The notes beneath the pieces were generated by a model. It made no database searches, was not told the origin of the DNA, and worked only from the letters and a program-made list of their open reading frames with translations. This document shows positions 36,527 through 45,660 of a DNA stretch of 64,000 bases, piece by piece (the stretch's first letter is position 1; every line of letters starts with the position of its first letter). A program made the position numbers and the translations under genes. The stretch comes from Skermanella stibiiresistens SB22 (GTDB lineage: Bacteria; Pseudomonadota; Alphaproteobacteria; Azospirillales; Azospirillaceae): assembly GCF_000576635.1 (NCBI RefSeq), contig NZ_AVFL01000007.1:220169-284168 (forward strand), read 5' to 3'.

Positions 36527-37213
36527 ATGCTCAACATGATCCCCGCCCTCGTCCGCGCCATCAACCAGCTTTCCGACCCTCCCGTCAGACGGGTGGTCTG
36601 GCTCAGCGTCTTCGGCGCGATCCTCGGCTTCATCACCACGGCCGGCTTGGTCTGGATCCTGCTGTTCCAGACGCAGCTGACCGAGCTGCCCTGGCTCGAC
36701 GCCACGATCGACTTCCTCGGTGGACTGGCGGTCTTCGCCCTGGCCTATCTCTTCTTCCCGGCCGTGGTGGTCGGCATTTCCGGTCTATTGCTTGACCGCG
36801 TGGCCGAATCCGTCGAGCGGCGACATTATCCGGGTCTGCCTCCCGCCGAGGGGCAAGGCTTGATGATGGAGATATGGAATTCGGTCAAGTTCCTGTTGAT
36901 CGTGGTTTCGCTGAACCTTCTGGTCCTGCCGGCTTATCTGATTCCTGGCGTCAACTTGGCGATCTTCTATCTGCTGAACGGTTACCTCATGAGTCGCGAA
37001 TACTTCGAACTTGTTGCACTCAGGCGGATGACACCGACCGCCGCCCGGTCAATGCGCAAGGCTCATGGCGCCAAACTGCTCATGGCCGGAGTCATCGTCG
37101 CGTTCTTTTCCACGATACCCTTGGTCAACCTGCTGGTTCCCGTTGTGGCGACGGCTTTCATGGTGCACATTTTCTATGGGCTCACAGGAAACTTGCACCG
37201 GGCCGGCAAATAG
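36527..37213 (+). CDS. EI24/CysZ-type integral membrane protein
   Basis: 228 residues with about four to five membrane helices: near 24-48, 62-88, a helix in the middle with LLIVVSLNLLVLPAYLIPGVN, and the last near 183-215. Seen: PGVNLAIFYLLNGYLMSREYFE, the central EI24-family motif. Family knowledge: CysZ is a sulfate permease; most alphaproteobacterial relatives are unassigned. No cysteine-biosynthesis gene is adjacent, so sulfate transport is unproven. Confidence 0.8.
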   Translation: MLNMIPALVRAINQLSDPPVRRVVWLSVFGAILGFITTAGLVWILLFQTQLTELPWLDATIDFLGGLAVFALAYLFFPAVVVGISGLLLDRVAESVERRHYPGLPPAEGQGLMMEIWNSVKFLLIVVSLNLLVLPAYLIPGVNLAIFYLLNGYLMSREYFELVALRRMTPTAARSMRKAHGAKLLMAGVIVAFFSTIPLVNLLVPVVATAFMVHIFYGLTGNLHRAGK

Positions 37214-37286
37214 TAATAAAGCGTTAACCATGACGGCCCATTTTATGGCTCGCCGTCATCCATCCTGCCCTGGGGGGCCACCGCCC

Positions 37287-38030
37287 ATGTTTCGACGCAA
37301 GTCACCGCCCACCGGAACGCTGAAACCCGAAGGCGCCATGCCGGTCGCGCCGGCCGCGCCCGAAACGGTGGCCGCCGAGCCGCCGGTGCGTTCCCCGTAT
37401 GCCGATAAGGGATTCGATATGTCGCCGACCAAACCGCCCTCATCCAGCACCTCCTTCAAGCCCGAGATCCCCCGCCGCGTGGTCGAGATTCCGGGTGCTC
37501 CCGCGCGCCGTCCGATGGAAGGAATGTCGGTGTCGTCCAATGGATCCTCGCCGGTTTCCGGCTCGTCGCATTCCAGTTCCTCGCTGTCCACCGGCGCCAC
37601 CGAGATGCGGAAGCTGATCGTCGGCCGCGACATCTCGCTGTCAGGTGAGATCACCGCCTGTGACGTGCTGGTGGTCGAGGGCACGGTCGAGGCCAAGCTG
37701 CGCGACGGCCGCAACATCGAGATCGCCGAGTCGGGCCTGTTCAAGGGCAGCGTCGAGATCGACGAGGCCGATATCGCCGGACGGTTCGAGGGTGACATCA
37801 GCGTGCGTGGCCGGCTGCGCCTGCGCTCCACCGGAAAGATCACCGGTTCCATCCGCTATGGCGAGTTGGAAGTCGAGGCGGGCGGTCAACTGATGGGCGA
37901 GATCCAGGTCATGACGGCCAGCGCGTCCAACTCGGTGGCACGGATGCCCTCCGCTCCGGTCGACCAGACCGCGACCCCCGAGACGACCCAGTCCTCGCCC
38001 TATTCGGTCGCCCGCTCCGGCACCGAATAA
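37287..38030 (+). CDS. Bactofilin
   Basis: 247 residues from the ATG at 37287, which has a GGGGGG stretch before it; ATGs at 37230 and 37245 are also in frame. Seen: a disordered Pro/Ser-rich N-terminus, then a beta-helical bactofilin domain from about residue 112 (KLIVGRDISLSGEITACDVLVVEGTVEA) with repeating G-x-V-E turns to about 210, then a Ser/Thr-rich tail. Bactofilins polymerise without nucleotide and anchor envelope or stalk proteins. A strong terminator follows. Confidence 0.9.
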   Translation: MFRRKSPPTGTLKPEGAMPVAPAAPETVAAEPPVRSPYADKGFDMSPTKPPSSSTSFKPEIPRRVVEIPGAPARRPMEGMSVSSNGSSPVSGSSHSSSSLSTGATEMRKLIVGRDISLSGEITACDVLVVEGTVEAKLRDGRNIEIAESGLFKGSVEIDEADIAGRFEGDISVRGRLRLRSTGKITGSIRYGELEVEAGGQLMGEIQVMTASASNSVARMPSAPVDQTATPETTQSSPYSVARSGTE

Positions 38031-38058
38031 GTTTTTCCGGACGGTTCGGAAAAATGGG

Positions 38059-38091
38059 AAACCCGCCGGTGGGCTCGCCGGCGGGTTTTTC
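38059..38091 (+). terminator. Rho-independent terminator after bactofilin
   Basis: Stem AACCCGCCGG at 38060-38069 pairs with CCGGCGGGTT at 38078-38087, then a T-run. Confidence 0.88.
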
Positions 38092-38110
38092 CGTTTCGAA
38101 TGACCGGACG

Positions 38111-38590
38111 TCAATGCGATGTCAGCCGCGCCGCCTCGATCGCGGCGACGTCGATCTTCCCCATGCCCATCATCGCCTCGAAGGCGCGTTTCGCCTCGGC
38201 ACCACCGGCGACCAGCGCCTCGGTCAGCACGCGCGGCGTGATCTGCCAGGAGATGCCCCACTTGTCCTTGCACCAGCCGCAGGCGCTCTCCTGGCCGCCA
38301 TTGCCGACGATGGCGTTCCAATAGCGGTCGGTTTCCTCCTGATCGTCGGTGGCGATCTGGAACGAGAACGCTTCGTCGTGCTGGAACGCGGGACCGCCGT
38401 TGAGGCCGAGGCAGGCGACGCCGGCGACCGTGAATTCGACCGTCAGCACGTCCCCCTCCTTGCCGGAGGGGTAGTCGCTGGGCGCGCGATGGATGGCGCC
38501 CACCGCGCTGTCGGGAAAGGTCTCGGCGTAGAAGCGGGCGGCGGCCTCGGCCTCCTTGTCGTACCAGAGGCAGATCGTGTTCTTCGCCAT
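38111..38590 (-). CDS. VOC family protein (PhnB/3-demethylubiquinone-type)
   Basis: 159 residues. Seen: two beta-alpha-beta-beta-beta modules with FYAETFPDSAVGAI and GVACLGLNGGPAFQH; the second repeat ends in WGISWQI. Family knowledge: the fold covers glyoxalases, dioxygenases, and antibiotic-binding proteins; members with this opening are annotated PhnB-like with unknown substrate. It is convergent with bactofilin and on the same strand as ribA. Confidence 0.82.
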   Translation of the reverse strand: MAKNTICLWYDKEAEAAARFYAETFPDSAVGAIHRAPSDYPSGKEGDVLTVEFTVAGVACLGLNGGPAFQHDEAFSFQIATDDQEETDRYWNAIVGNGGQESACGWCKDKWGISWQITPRVLTEALVAGGAEAKRAFEAMMGMGKIDVAAIEAARLTSH

Positions 38591-38632
38591 GGCGTGTCCT
38601 TTCGCCGTTGAGCCAAGGTCCAGTTTGTGGTC

Positions 38633-39793
38633 CTAGAACATGTGGCCGCTGCGCTCGGCCTTGGTCCGGAGATAGCCCTCGTTGTGGCCATTGCTGGGGA
38701 AGATGTGGGCGACGCGGTCGACCACCTCGATCCCACAGCGCGCCAATTGGCGCAGCTTGTCCGGGTTGTTGGTCAGCAGCCGGACTCGGGAGAAGCCCAG
38801 CTGGCGCAGCATTTCGGCCGCCGGCAGATAGATCCGCTCATCCGCGTCGAAGCCCAGCATCTCGTTGGCCTCGACCGTGTCGAAACCGTCGTCCTGGAGC
38901 TGATAGGCCCGCAGCTTGTTGACCAGCCCGATGCCCCTGCCCTCCTGCGCCAGATACAGCACGACGCCGCTGCCCTGCCGCGAAATCTCGGCGATGGCGC
39001 CGCGCAGCTGGTCGCCGCAGTCGCAGCGGAGCGAGCCCAACAGGTCACCGGTGAAGCATTCCGAATGCATGCGGACCAGGACGGGCCCATCCTGTCCCGA
39101 CGGCTCGCCGATCACGATCGCCAGATGCTCGACGCCACCGTCGGGCGGACGGAACGCCAGCACCCGCGTGTTCTCCGCGTTCGCCAGCGGCACTGAGGCG
39201 TCGCCCACCAAAGTCAGCGTGCGCGCCGCGTGGACTTGGTAATCGAGGATGTCGCGGGCGCGGACCAGCATCAGGTCGTGCTTGGCGACGAAGCCGTCCG
39301 CGGTGACGCCGCGCGGCAGCCGGATCGGAGCCACCACGGCGGACGGCAGCAGGCGCGCCAATTTCGCCAGCGCCACGGCGGCGCCCTCGCGCGTTTCGAG
39401 CTCGGCCGGTTCGATGGTCAGGGTGGAAACCGACCGCTGGGGTGCGCGCCGGGTCGGATCGACCAGCTCGTGGATCGTGTCGGCGTTGAAGCCGCCTCCC
39501 AGCGCCAGGGTCACCACGGGCGACTGGTGCTCGCCCAATCCGATCGCGGCCGCCCGGGGCCGGGTCACGGCCAGAACGGGTGACGATCCCGCCATCAGCT
39601 TCAGGGCGGCCAAGGCGTCGGGTGTCACCGCCTCCACCGACAGCGCCAGGGCGAGATCGCCTTGCAGATCCTCGACGACCACCGGATCACCCCGCCGCAG
39701 GTCGCCGATCGCGCGATCGACCGACCGCAGAGCCGTCTGGTCCAGGGGTTGGGACAGGTCGTCCGGCAGTTTGGCGAGACTGGGGGAGGTCAT
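38633..39793 (-). CDS. ribA: GTP cyclohydrolase II with degenerate DHBP-synthase-like N-terminus
   Basis: 386 residues. Seen: the C-terminal ~190 residues are RibA: zinc ligands CX10CXC in SECFTGDLLGSLRCDCGDQL, YLAQEGRGIGL and TNNPDKL. The N-terminal ~180 residues resemble RibB, but the DRExEGDL acidic motif reads EDLQGDLALAL, so 3,4-dihydroxybutanone-phosphate synthase activity is probably lost. Family knowledge: RibA opens GTP to a 2,5-diaminopyrimidine for riboflavin. In this cluster the pyrimidine may feed a different product (see findings). On the minus strand, 27 bases after the phosphatidyltransferase. Confidence 0.9.
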   Translation of the reverse strand: MTSPSLAKLPDDLSQPLDQTALRSVDRAIGDLRRGDPVVVEDLQGDLALALSVEAVTPDALAALKLMAGSSPVLAVTRPRAAAIGLGEHQSPVVTLALGGGFNADTIHELVDPTRRAPQRSVSTLTIEPAELETREGAAVALAKLARLLPSAVVAPIRLPRGVTADGFVAKHDLMLVRARDILDYQVHAARTLTLVGDASVPLANAENTRVLAFRPPDGGVEHLAIVIGEPSGQDGPVLVRMHSECFTGDLLGSLRCDCGDQLRGAIAEISRQGSGVVLYLAQEGRGIGLVNKLRAYQLQDDGFDTVEANEMLGFDADERIYLPAAEMLRQLGFSRVRLLTNNPDKLRQLARCGIEVVDRVAHIFPSNGHNEGYLRTKAERSGHMF

Positions 39794-39820
39794 TTGATCT
39801 TATCTGGTTGTTCGTGGAAG

Positions 39821-40657
39821 CTACGGCACGCGTCTGATATCGGTCCTGGATTGGTTGGCGCCAGGGTCCCTTTCCGCGCCAGACCTCACCAGCCAAAGCG
39901 TATCGACCGCGAAGGAGAAAAGCAAAAGGCCAAGTGCCGCCGCGGCGGCAAGGCTGCTCAGTGGCGGCTCGACCACGGGGATCGGACAGACGAGCAGGAC
40001 CGCGATCTGGACGACGCAGATCACCCGGCGGCGCTGGCTGAACGGCAGTTCGGCGCGCAGGATGGGCCAGATCCAACCGACGGCGACGAAGATTGGGCGG
40101 GCCAATCCGATCGCCAGCACCCAGACACCGACTTTGCCGCCCTGCCACGCGATCACGGCCAGGATACCCATCAGCACGGTATCGAAGTTCATGTCCAGCA
40201 GTTTGCCATACAGGCTCGCCATCCGCGTCTTCCGGGCCAGCCAGCCATCGATACCGTCCAATGCCAGCGCCAGCAAAGCCGCCAGGGAGGCGACCCACAG
40301 CGCCTCGGCCGTCAATTGGTCGAGAACCGGGATCGTGCCGCCGATCAGGCTGGCGATCACGCCGCGGAACAGCGTCACCTGATTGGCCGCGCCGAACCGG
40401 TCATGGGGGGCGTGGCCGCCGACATGCAGCGCCAGCAGGATGGCGAAGATGGCGTAGCATCCCAAGGCCGTCGCCGGATAGACCAGGGTCAAGCCGGCGC
40501 CCTGACCCAAGGCGACGGCGATGGAACCCGTCGCCAAGCCGCCAGCCAACGTGTGCGCGGCGACGCTGACCGCCAGTCCGGGCGGCGCCTGTCGATGGGG
40601 CGCGTGTTCCCCAAGCGGGCTGTTGGCGGGGTGGCCGTCGGCGGGTCCGTAAGTCAT
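39821..40657 (-). CDS. CDP-alcohol phosphatidyltransferase family protein
   Basis: 278 residues from the ATG at 40657; the long upstream frame is noise. Seen: complete motif D-G-x2-A-R-x8-G-x3-D-x3-D at 137-159, here with Asp137, Asp155 and Asp159, and about seven hydrophobic segments. The family joins a CDP-activated lipid or sugar alcohol to a second alcohol in the inner membrane. Not clearly PgsA or PssA. It heads the leftward arm, opposite the pterin-like operon, with a 126-base shared promoter gap. Confidence 0.85.
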   Translation of the reverse strand: MTYGPADGHPANSPLGEHAPHRQAPPGLAVSVAAHTLAGGLATGSIAVALGQGAGLTLVYPATALGCYAIFAILLALHVGGHAPHDRFGAANQVTLFRGVIASLIGGTIPVLDQLTAEALWVASLAALLALALDGIDGWLARKTRMASLYGKLLDMNFDTVLMGILAVIAWQGGKVGVWVLAIGLARPIFVAVGWIWPILRAELPFSQRRRVICVVQIAVLLVCPIPVVEPPLSSLAAAAALGLLLFSFAVDTLWLVRSGAERDPGANQSRTDIRRVP

Positions 40658-40783
40658 TGAAGATAGTTGGTGTCTAAAATGGAGGGGTAAAGGGCATATG
40701 ATCTGTCGAAAGAGGCGAGCCGCACCTACCTGGAGGATGACTTCGCGACACTCGTCTGAGGGAACATTCGTCAGCGCTTGGAC

Positions 40784-41626
40784 ATGGATATCACCGAATG
40801 CCCCCCTCGGGGTCCCACTCCCCCGCCCGGCTCCCCTCCCGCGGACCCCGCCGCGGTCTGGCGGGACATCCTGGCCGTCCGCCACGCGGGCTCCAGCCCC
40901 GGCTCCGGCCTCTTGGACGGTCCGCTGGACGGGCCGGGCAGTCTCCTGCGCGACCTCTACCTGCCGCTTTGCGCCGATGCGTTGGGTCGGCGCTACGCGG
41001 TCGCCCATCTGGGCCAGAGCCTGGATGGCAGGATCGCCACCCTGTGCGGCGCCTCCCAATGGGTCACCGGGCCGGAGGACATCCTGCACAATCACCGCAT
41101 GAGGGCGTTGTCGGACGCCGTGCTGGTGGGAGCGGGCACCGTTCGGCATGACGATCCCAAACTGACCGTCCGGCATTGCGCCGGGCGCAACCCGGTGCGG
41201 GTCGTGGTCGACACCAACCGGCGGCTGGATGGCGGGCAGGGCATATTCCACGATGACGCCGCGCCGACCCTGCTGCTCTGCGCCCGGGACATGACGCGGG
41301 GTGGCGCCGAGCGGGTCGGCGCCGCGGAGGTCGTGGGGTTGCCGCGCCGGGGCGATGGCCTGGACCCGGCCGAGATCCTGGCGCTGCTGGCCGAGCGCGG
41401 TCTCGGATTCGTCTTCATCGAGGGTGGCGGCGTCACCGTCTCGCGCTTCCTGCAGGCCGGCTGTCTCGACCGGCTCCAGGTCACCGTGGCGCCGCTGATC
41501 CTGGGGTCGGGCAGGCCCAGCTTCACCTTGCCGGAGATCGAGACGATCGACGGCGGCCTACGGCCCAAATCCCGCCACTTCGTCCTGGGAGCGGATATCC
41601 TGTTCGACTGTGATCTTCGTGGCTGA
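40784..41626 (+). CDS. RibD C-terminal reductase-domain protein
   Basis: 280 residues from the ATG at 40784 (a TTG at 40778 is in frame). Seen: no deaminase domain; a RibD_C/dihydrofolate-reductase-like fold with AHLGQSLDGRIA, GAGTVRHDDPKLTVR and FIEGGGVTVSRFL. Family knowledge: such domains reduce the ribosyl or a pyrimidine side chain with NADPH. It opens the plus-strand operon and overlaps the MDR gene by 17 bases. Confidence 0.87.
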   Translation: MDITECPPRGPTPPPGSPPADPAAVWRDILAVRHAGSSPGSGLLDGPLDGPGSLLRDLYLPLCADALGRRYAVAHLGQSLDGRIATLCGASQWVTGPEDILHNHRMRALSDAVLVGAGTVRHDDPKLTVRHCAGRNPVRVVVDTNRRLDGGQGIFHDDAAPTLLLCARDMTRGGAERVGAAEVVGLPRRGDGLDPAEILALLAERGLGFVFIEGGGVTVSRFLQAGCLDRLQVTVAPLILGSGRPSFTLPEIETIDGGLRPKSRHFVLGADILFDCDLRG

Positions 41627-42632
41627 GAGAGCCGTGCCAGATCCAGGCGAGCGCTGGGGCGCCACCGCGTTCTGGACGGTGGCGCCGGGCCGGGGCGAGC
41701 TGCGCCCCACTCCCCTGCCCGCCTTCGGCCCGAATGACGTGCTGGTCCGCGCCGAGGTCAGCGCCATCAGCCGGGGCACCGAGAGCCTCGTCTTCCAGGG
41801 CAAGGTGCCGCCCGAGCTGTACGCCTCCATGCGCTGCCCGTTCCAGGAGGGTGATTTTCCCGGCCCCGTGAAGTATGGCTACTGCATGGTCGGCGTGGTC
41901 GAGCGCGGTCCGGAGTCCCTGGTCGGCCGCCGCGTCTTCAGCCTGCATCCCCACCAGGACCGCTTCATCGTGCCCGCCGACGCCGTTGTGCCGGTGCCCG
42001 ATGACGTGCCGAGCGACCGCGCGGCGCTGGCGGCCAACCTGGAGACCGCCGTCAACATCCTGTGGGACGCCTTGCCCCCGGTGGGTGCCCGGATCGCGGT
42101 GATCGGCGCCGGTGTCGTCGGTTGCCTGACCGCGTGGCTGGCGGCGCGAATCCCCAGCGCCCGCGTCCAGTTGGTCGACGTCAACCCGGCGCGGGCAGCC
42201 ACCGCCGAGGCCTTGGGGGTGGCTTTCGCGGCGCCTGGGGAGGCGCTTGGAGACTGCGACATAGTGATCCACGCCAGCGGACATCCCGATGGGCTGGTGA
42301 CGGCGTTGGGCCTCGCCGGCTTCGAGGCGACCGTGGTCGAAGCCAGTTGGTACGGTACCCGGCCGGTCGCGGCACCCCTGGGTGCCGCCTTTCATCCCCG
42401 CCGGTTACGGCTGATCTCCAGTCAGGTCGGAGCGGTGGCGCCGGCCATGAGGCCCCGCTGGGGATACCGCGACCGCTTGACCCTGGCGCTGGATCTGCTG
42501 AGGGATTCGCGGCCGGATAACCTCTTGACCGGGTCGTCATTGTTTGCTGACCTAACCAACATCTTCCCCGAAATCGCGATGACACCCGGCGATCGGCTTT
42601 GCCACCTGATCCGCTATGGCGGATCACGATAA
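41610..42632 (+). CDS. MDR-family dehydrogenase (BchC-like, no canonical zinc motif)
   Basis: 340 residues from the GTG at 41610. Seen: [12 protein letters not shown], a YGY-type substrate-binding loop with VGVVERG, and a Rossmann motif [12 protein letters not shown] near 160-171. The usual catalytic GHE zinc motif is missing. It resembles enzymes that oxidise or reduce hydroxyethyl or polyol side chains. Part of the five-gene operon. Confidence 0.82.
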   Translation: MIFVAERAVPDPGERWGATAFWTVAPGRGELRPTPLPAFGPNDVLVRAEVSAISRGTESLVFQGKVPPELYASMRCPFQEGDFPGPVKYGYCMVGVVERGPESLVGRRVFSLHPHQDRFIVPADAVVPVPDDVPSDRAALAANLETAVNILWDALPPVGARIAVIGAGVVGCLTAWLAARIPSARVQLVDVNPARAATAEALGVAFAAPGEALGDCDIVIHASGHPDGLVTALGLAGFEATVVEASWYGTRPVAAPLGAAFHPRRLRLISSQVGAVAPAMRPRWGYRDRLTLALDLLRDSRPDNLLTGSSLFADLTNIFPEIAMTPGDRLCHLIRYGGSR

Positions 42633-42670
42633 CGAATCATACCGAACGAACCGGAACGGAGGATTTGCCG

Positions 42671-43099
42671 ATGTACAGCTTGACCGTGCGGGATCACATC
42701 ATGATCGCGCACAGCTTCAAGGGCGCCGTGTTCGGACCGGCGCAAAAGCTCCATGGCGCCACCTTCGTGTGCGATCTGGAAATGCGCCGCCGCCACCTGG
42801 ATGGCGATGGTTTGGTGGTCGATATCGGCATGGCCGCCGACCTGCTGAAGGATGTCCTCAAGCCGCTCAACTACCGCAACCTCGACGAGGTCGAGGAGTT
42901 CGCCGGCGTCAATACGACGACCGAGTTCCTGTGCGGCGAGATCCATCGCCGGATCAGCGACCGCATCCTGCACGGCGCCCTGGGCGAGGGCGGTCGGGGG
43001 CTCGAAAGCCTCAAGGTCACGCTGGGCGAGTCCCATCTCGCCTGGGCCACCTTCGAGGGCCCCCTCTCAGCGGAACAATCGGCGGAACAGGGCGCATGA
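42671..43099 (+). CDS. 6-pyruvoyltetrahydropterin-synthase-like protein (divergent, QueD family)
   Basis: 142 residues from the ATG at 42671, after a GGAGG-like stretch. Seen: His14 (IAHSF) and His28 (KLHGATF) match two of three zinc ligands; the third, the second His of HGH, is Ala30. The usual catalytic Cys four residues before His28 is Ala24. The later Asp (VVDIG), Asn and the closing Glu in TLGES match the PTPS substrate pocket. So the fold and pterin pocket are likely kept but normal PTPS or QueD chemistry is doubtful. Its TGA overlaps the next ATG. Confidence 0.83.
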   Translation: MYSLTVRDHIMIAHSFKGAVFGPAQKLHGATFVCDLEMRRRHLDGDGLVVDIGMAADLLKDVLKPLNYRNLDEVEEFAGVNTTTEFLCGEIHRRISDRILHGALGEGGRGLESLKVTLGESHLAWATFEGPLSAEQSAEQGA

Positions 43100-44181
43100 G
43101 CCTGGAGGTCCACTTCGTCGTTCCCGGCCGGCTCGACCAGAAGACCGGCGGCTACATCTATGACGCCCGCGTCATCGACGGCCTGCGCGCCCGCGGCGTC
43201 GCGGTCACGGTCCACGAACTACCCGGCTCCTATCCCATGGTCGACCAGGAGGCGATCCTGGAGGCGAACCACGCGCTGGCGCGGCTGCCCGACGGCGCGT
43301 TGGTGGTGATCGACGGCTTGGCGCTGCCGGGGGTGGCGGGCGCCCTGATGATCGAGAACCACCGGCTGAGGCTGGTGGCGCTGGTCCACCATCCCCTGTC
43401 GCTGGAGACCGGCTTGGACGAGGCGCGGGCCCGCACCCTCCGCCAACTCGAACAGGGTTGCCTGGCGCGCGTCCATCGCGTGGTGGTGACCAGCCGCCAC
43501 ACGGCGGAGGCCCTGCTCGCGGACTTCCATATGACGCCCGACCGGCTGGGCGTGGTCGAACCCGGCACCCACCGGCCGCCCTCCCCGGCGGTGGGATCCG
43601 GCACGCGCGACCTCAACATGCTCTGCGTCGCCACCGTCACGCCCCGGAAGGGTCATGCCCTGCTGGTGGAGGCCTTGGCCGGCCTGACCGATCTTCCCTG
43701 GACCCTGACCTGCATCGGCAGCGTCACGCGCGATCCCGGGGCCGCCGCCGCGGTGCAGGACGCCATCACCCGGCGCGGGTTGACCGGCAGGATCGCGCTG
43801 ATGGACGAGATCGGCCCGGACGCCCTGCCGAGCCAGTACCATGGCGCCGACCTGTTCGTCCTGCCATCGTACTACGAAGGCTATGGCATGGCGCTGGCCG
43901 AGGCGTTGTCGCACGGCCTGCCCATCGTCAGCACCAACGGTGGCGCCATTCCCTTCACCGTTCCCGGCGACGCGGCGCTCCTGGTGCCCCCCGGCGACGT
44001 GGACGCCCTGCGCGGCGCCCTGCGTCGCGTGCTGGGCGACGCCCAACTCCGATCCCGTCTGACGGCGGCGGCGAGAGCGGCCGCCCAGGCGCTGCCGACC
44101 TGGGACGATGCCGCCGATCGGTTCATCATCGAACTGTCGGCCCTGGAACCGCGCCTGCGCCACGCCTTGGCGGCGGATTGA
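43096..44181 (+). CDS. Glycosyltransferase family 4
   Basis: 361 residues from the ATG at 43096. Seen: N-terminal [16 protein letters not shown] with the donor-site Gly-rich turn, EX7E motif in [14 protein letters not shown] near 259-272, and [21 protein letters not shown]. Transfers a nucleotide-sugar residue, retaining. Its position after the PTPS-like gene suggests the acceptor is the pathway product. Alternative: an unrelated envelope glycan enzyme. Confidence 0.86.
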   Translation: MSLEVHFVVPGRLDQKTGGYIYDARVIDGLRARGVAVTVHELPGSYPMVDQEAILEANHALARLPDGALVVIDGLALPGVAGALMIENHRLRLVALVHHPLSLETGLDEARARTLRQLEQGCLARVHRVVVTSRHTAEALLADFHMTPDRLGVVEPGTHRPPSPAVGSGTRDLNMLCVATVTPRKGHALLVEALAGLTDLPWTLTCIGSVTRDPGAAAAVQDAITRRGLTGRIALMDEIGPDALPSQYHGADLFVLPSYYEGYGMALAEALSHGLPIVSTNGGAIPFTVPGDAALLVPPGDVDALRGALRRVLGDAQLRSRLTAAARAAAQALPTWDDAADRFIIELSALEPRLRHALAAD

Positions 44182-44189
44182 GAGCGGGG

Positions 44190-45035
44190 ATGGCTGGTTT
44201 CGATCGTGGCTGGCTGCGGTTGCGGGCGTCCTTCGACACGGCGGCGCGGGCGACCGAGCTTGGCCAAAGCTTCGTCGAGGCGCTGCCGGTCAGCCCCCGC
44301 CTGCTCGATCTGGCGGCCGGGACTGGCGCCAACCTCCGATACCTGTCGCCCCTGATCGGCGGCACCGGTCAGCGCTGGGTGCTGGCGGACCATGATCCGA
44401 TGCTGCTCGACGCCGTGACGGAGGAGATGGCCGGCTGGCCGCATCCAGCGCCGGAGATCGAGACCCGGCGGATCGATCTCGTCCGCGACCTCGAAAGCCT
44501 GGATTTCCAGAGTTTCGATGGCATCACGGCCACCGCCCTGTTCGACTTGGTCTCCGCCGGCTGGCTGGAGCGGTTCGGGGCGGCGGTGGCGCTGGTGGGG
44601 AAGCCGCTCCTTCTGACGCTCAGCGTCGATGGCCGGCTTCGCTGGACGCCCGACGATCCGGCGGACGAGGCCATCCGGCACTGGGTCGAGCTTCATCAGG
44701 CGACCGACAAGGGATTTGGCCCGGCGCTTGGACCCGCGGCCCCGGCGGCGCTGGTCCAAACGCTCGAGCGGAGCGGTTTCGAGGTCGCCAGCGCCGACAG
44801 TGATTGGGTGATCGGGCCGGCGGACGCCGCCATGCATCTGGCGCTGATCGATGGCTATCGGGGGGCGGCACTCGAGATGGCACCGGCGGACGCGTCCTTC
44901 GTCATCGAGGACTGGGCGTCGCGCCGTCGCCAAGCGGCGGAGGAGCGGCGTTTGTCCGCTCTTGTCGGGCACGTCGATATTTTCGCGCAAGCGCGCCGAA
45001 AGCCTTTGACAGCGTTGGGCCGTCACAGTATCTAG
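44190..45035 (+). CDS. Class I SAM-dependent methyltransferase
   Basis: 281 residues from the ATG at 44190. Seen: SAM-binding motif LLDLAAGTGANLRYLSPL around 38-55, ADHDPMLLDAV, then GITATALFDLVSAGWLERF. Last gene of the operon, eight bases after the glycosyltransferase stop. The tRNA-Leu follows. Likely acts on the glycosylated intermediate, but this is inference. Confidence 0.86.
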   Translation: MAGFDRGWLRLRASFDTAARATELGQSFVEALPVSPRLLDLAAGTGANLRYLSPLIGGTGQRWVLADHDPMLLDAVTEEMAGWPHPAPEIETRRIDLVRDLESLDFQSFDGITATALFDLVSAGWLERFGAAVALVGKPLLLTLSVDGRLRWTPDDPADEAIRHWVELHQATDKGFGPALGPAAPAALVQTLERSGFEVASADSDWVIGPADAAMHLALIDGYRGAALEMAPADASFVIEDWASRRRQAAEERRLSALVGHVDIFAQARRKPLTALGRHSI

Positions 45036-45048
45036 CCGCCTCCGCACT

Positions 45049-45135
45049 GCCCAGGTGGCGGAATTGGTAGACGCGCAGGTTTCAGGTACCTGTGGCCGAA
45101 AGGTCGTGGAAGTTCGAGTCTTCTCCTGGGCACCA
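45049..45135 (+). tRNA. leuT: tRNA-Leu (anticodon CAG)
   Basis: Acceptor arm GCCCAGG at 45049 pairs with CCTGGGC at 45125-45131; discriminator A and encoded CCA follow. The anticodon stem CAGGT/ACCTG encloses TTCAGGT, anticodon CAG. The long variable arm (TGGCCGAAAGGTCGT) and GGTTCGAGTC-like T arm are type II features. Reads CUG. Confidence 0.95.
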
Positions 45136-45262
45136 TCCTCCGCGATGGTTCGTGTCGGCGCCGTATCCCTCCGGGATTCGCCAAGCGGCTTGGCCACCCC
45201 TTGCATCAGCCTATGTCCATCCCGATACCAGTGATGTATCGGTTGATCCGACGAGGACGAAC

Positions 45263-45547
45263 ATGGCCAAGGCAATCTGGAACGGCAGCGTGATCGCGGA
45301 AAGCGACACCTTCGAAGTGGTCGAGGGTAACGTCTACTTTCCCACCGCCGCCCTCAAGCGCGAGTTCCTCAAACCCTCCGACAAGACGACGGTCTGTCCC
45401 TGGAAAGGGACGGCCCATTACCACACGCTGGTGGTGGATGGCGTCGAGAACCGCGACGCCGCGTGGTACTATCCGGAACCAAAGGACGCGGCCGCCGCGA
45501 TCAAGGACCACGTCGCGTTTTGGCGCGGCGTCGAGGTCCAGCGCTGA
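45263..45547 (+). CDS. DUF427 family protein
   Basis: 94 residues. Seen: NGSVIAESDTFEVVEGNVYFP and CPWKGTAHYHTLVVDGVENRDAAWYYP, the DUF427 signatures, with the conserved Cys-Pro-Trp. Small cytosolic beta-rich protein of unknown function, widespread in actinobacteria and proteobacteria. A decayed partial copy lies at 46316-46423. Confidence 0.82.
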   Translation: MAKAIWNGSVIAESDTFEVVEGNVYFPTAALKREFLKPSDKTTVCPWKGTAHYHTLVVDGVENRDAAWYYPEPKDAAAAIKDHVAFWRGVEVQR

Positions 45548-45660
45548 GGACGGGATGCCGTGGGGGCGAAGGAAGTCGTCCCCGCCTCCTCCCATGATTA
45601 ACGAAGTTTGATGATTTCAGCGGCTAAATCGGATGCGGATCGCGGAGGAGCATCGCACCG

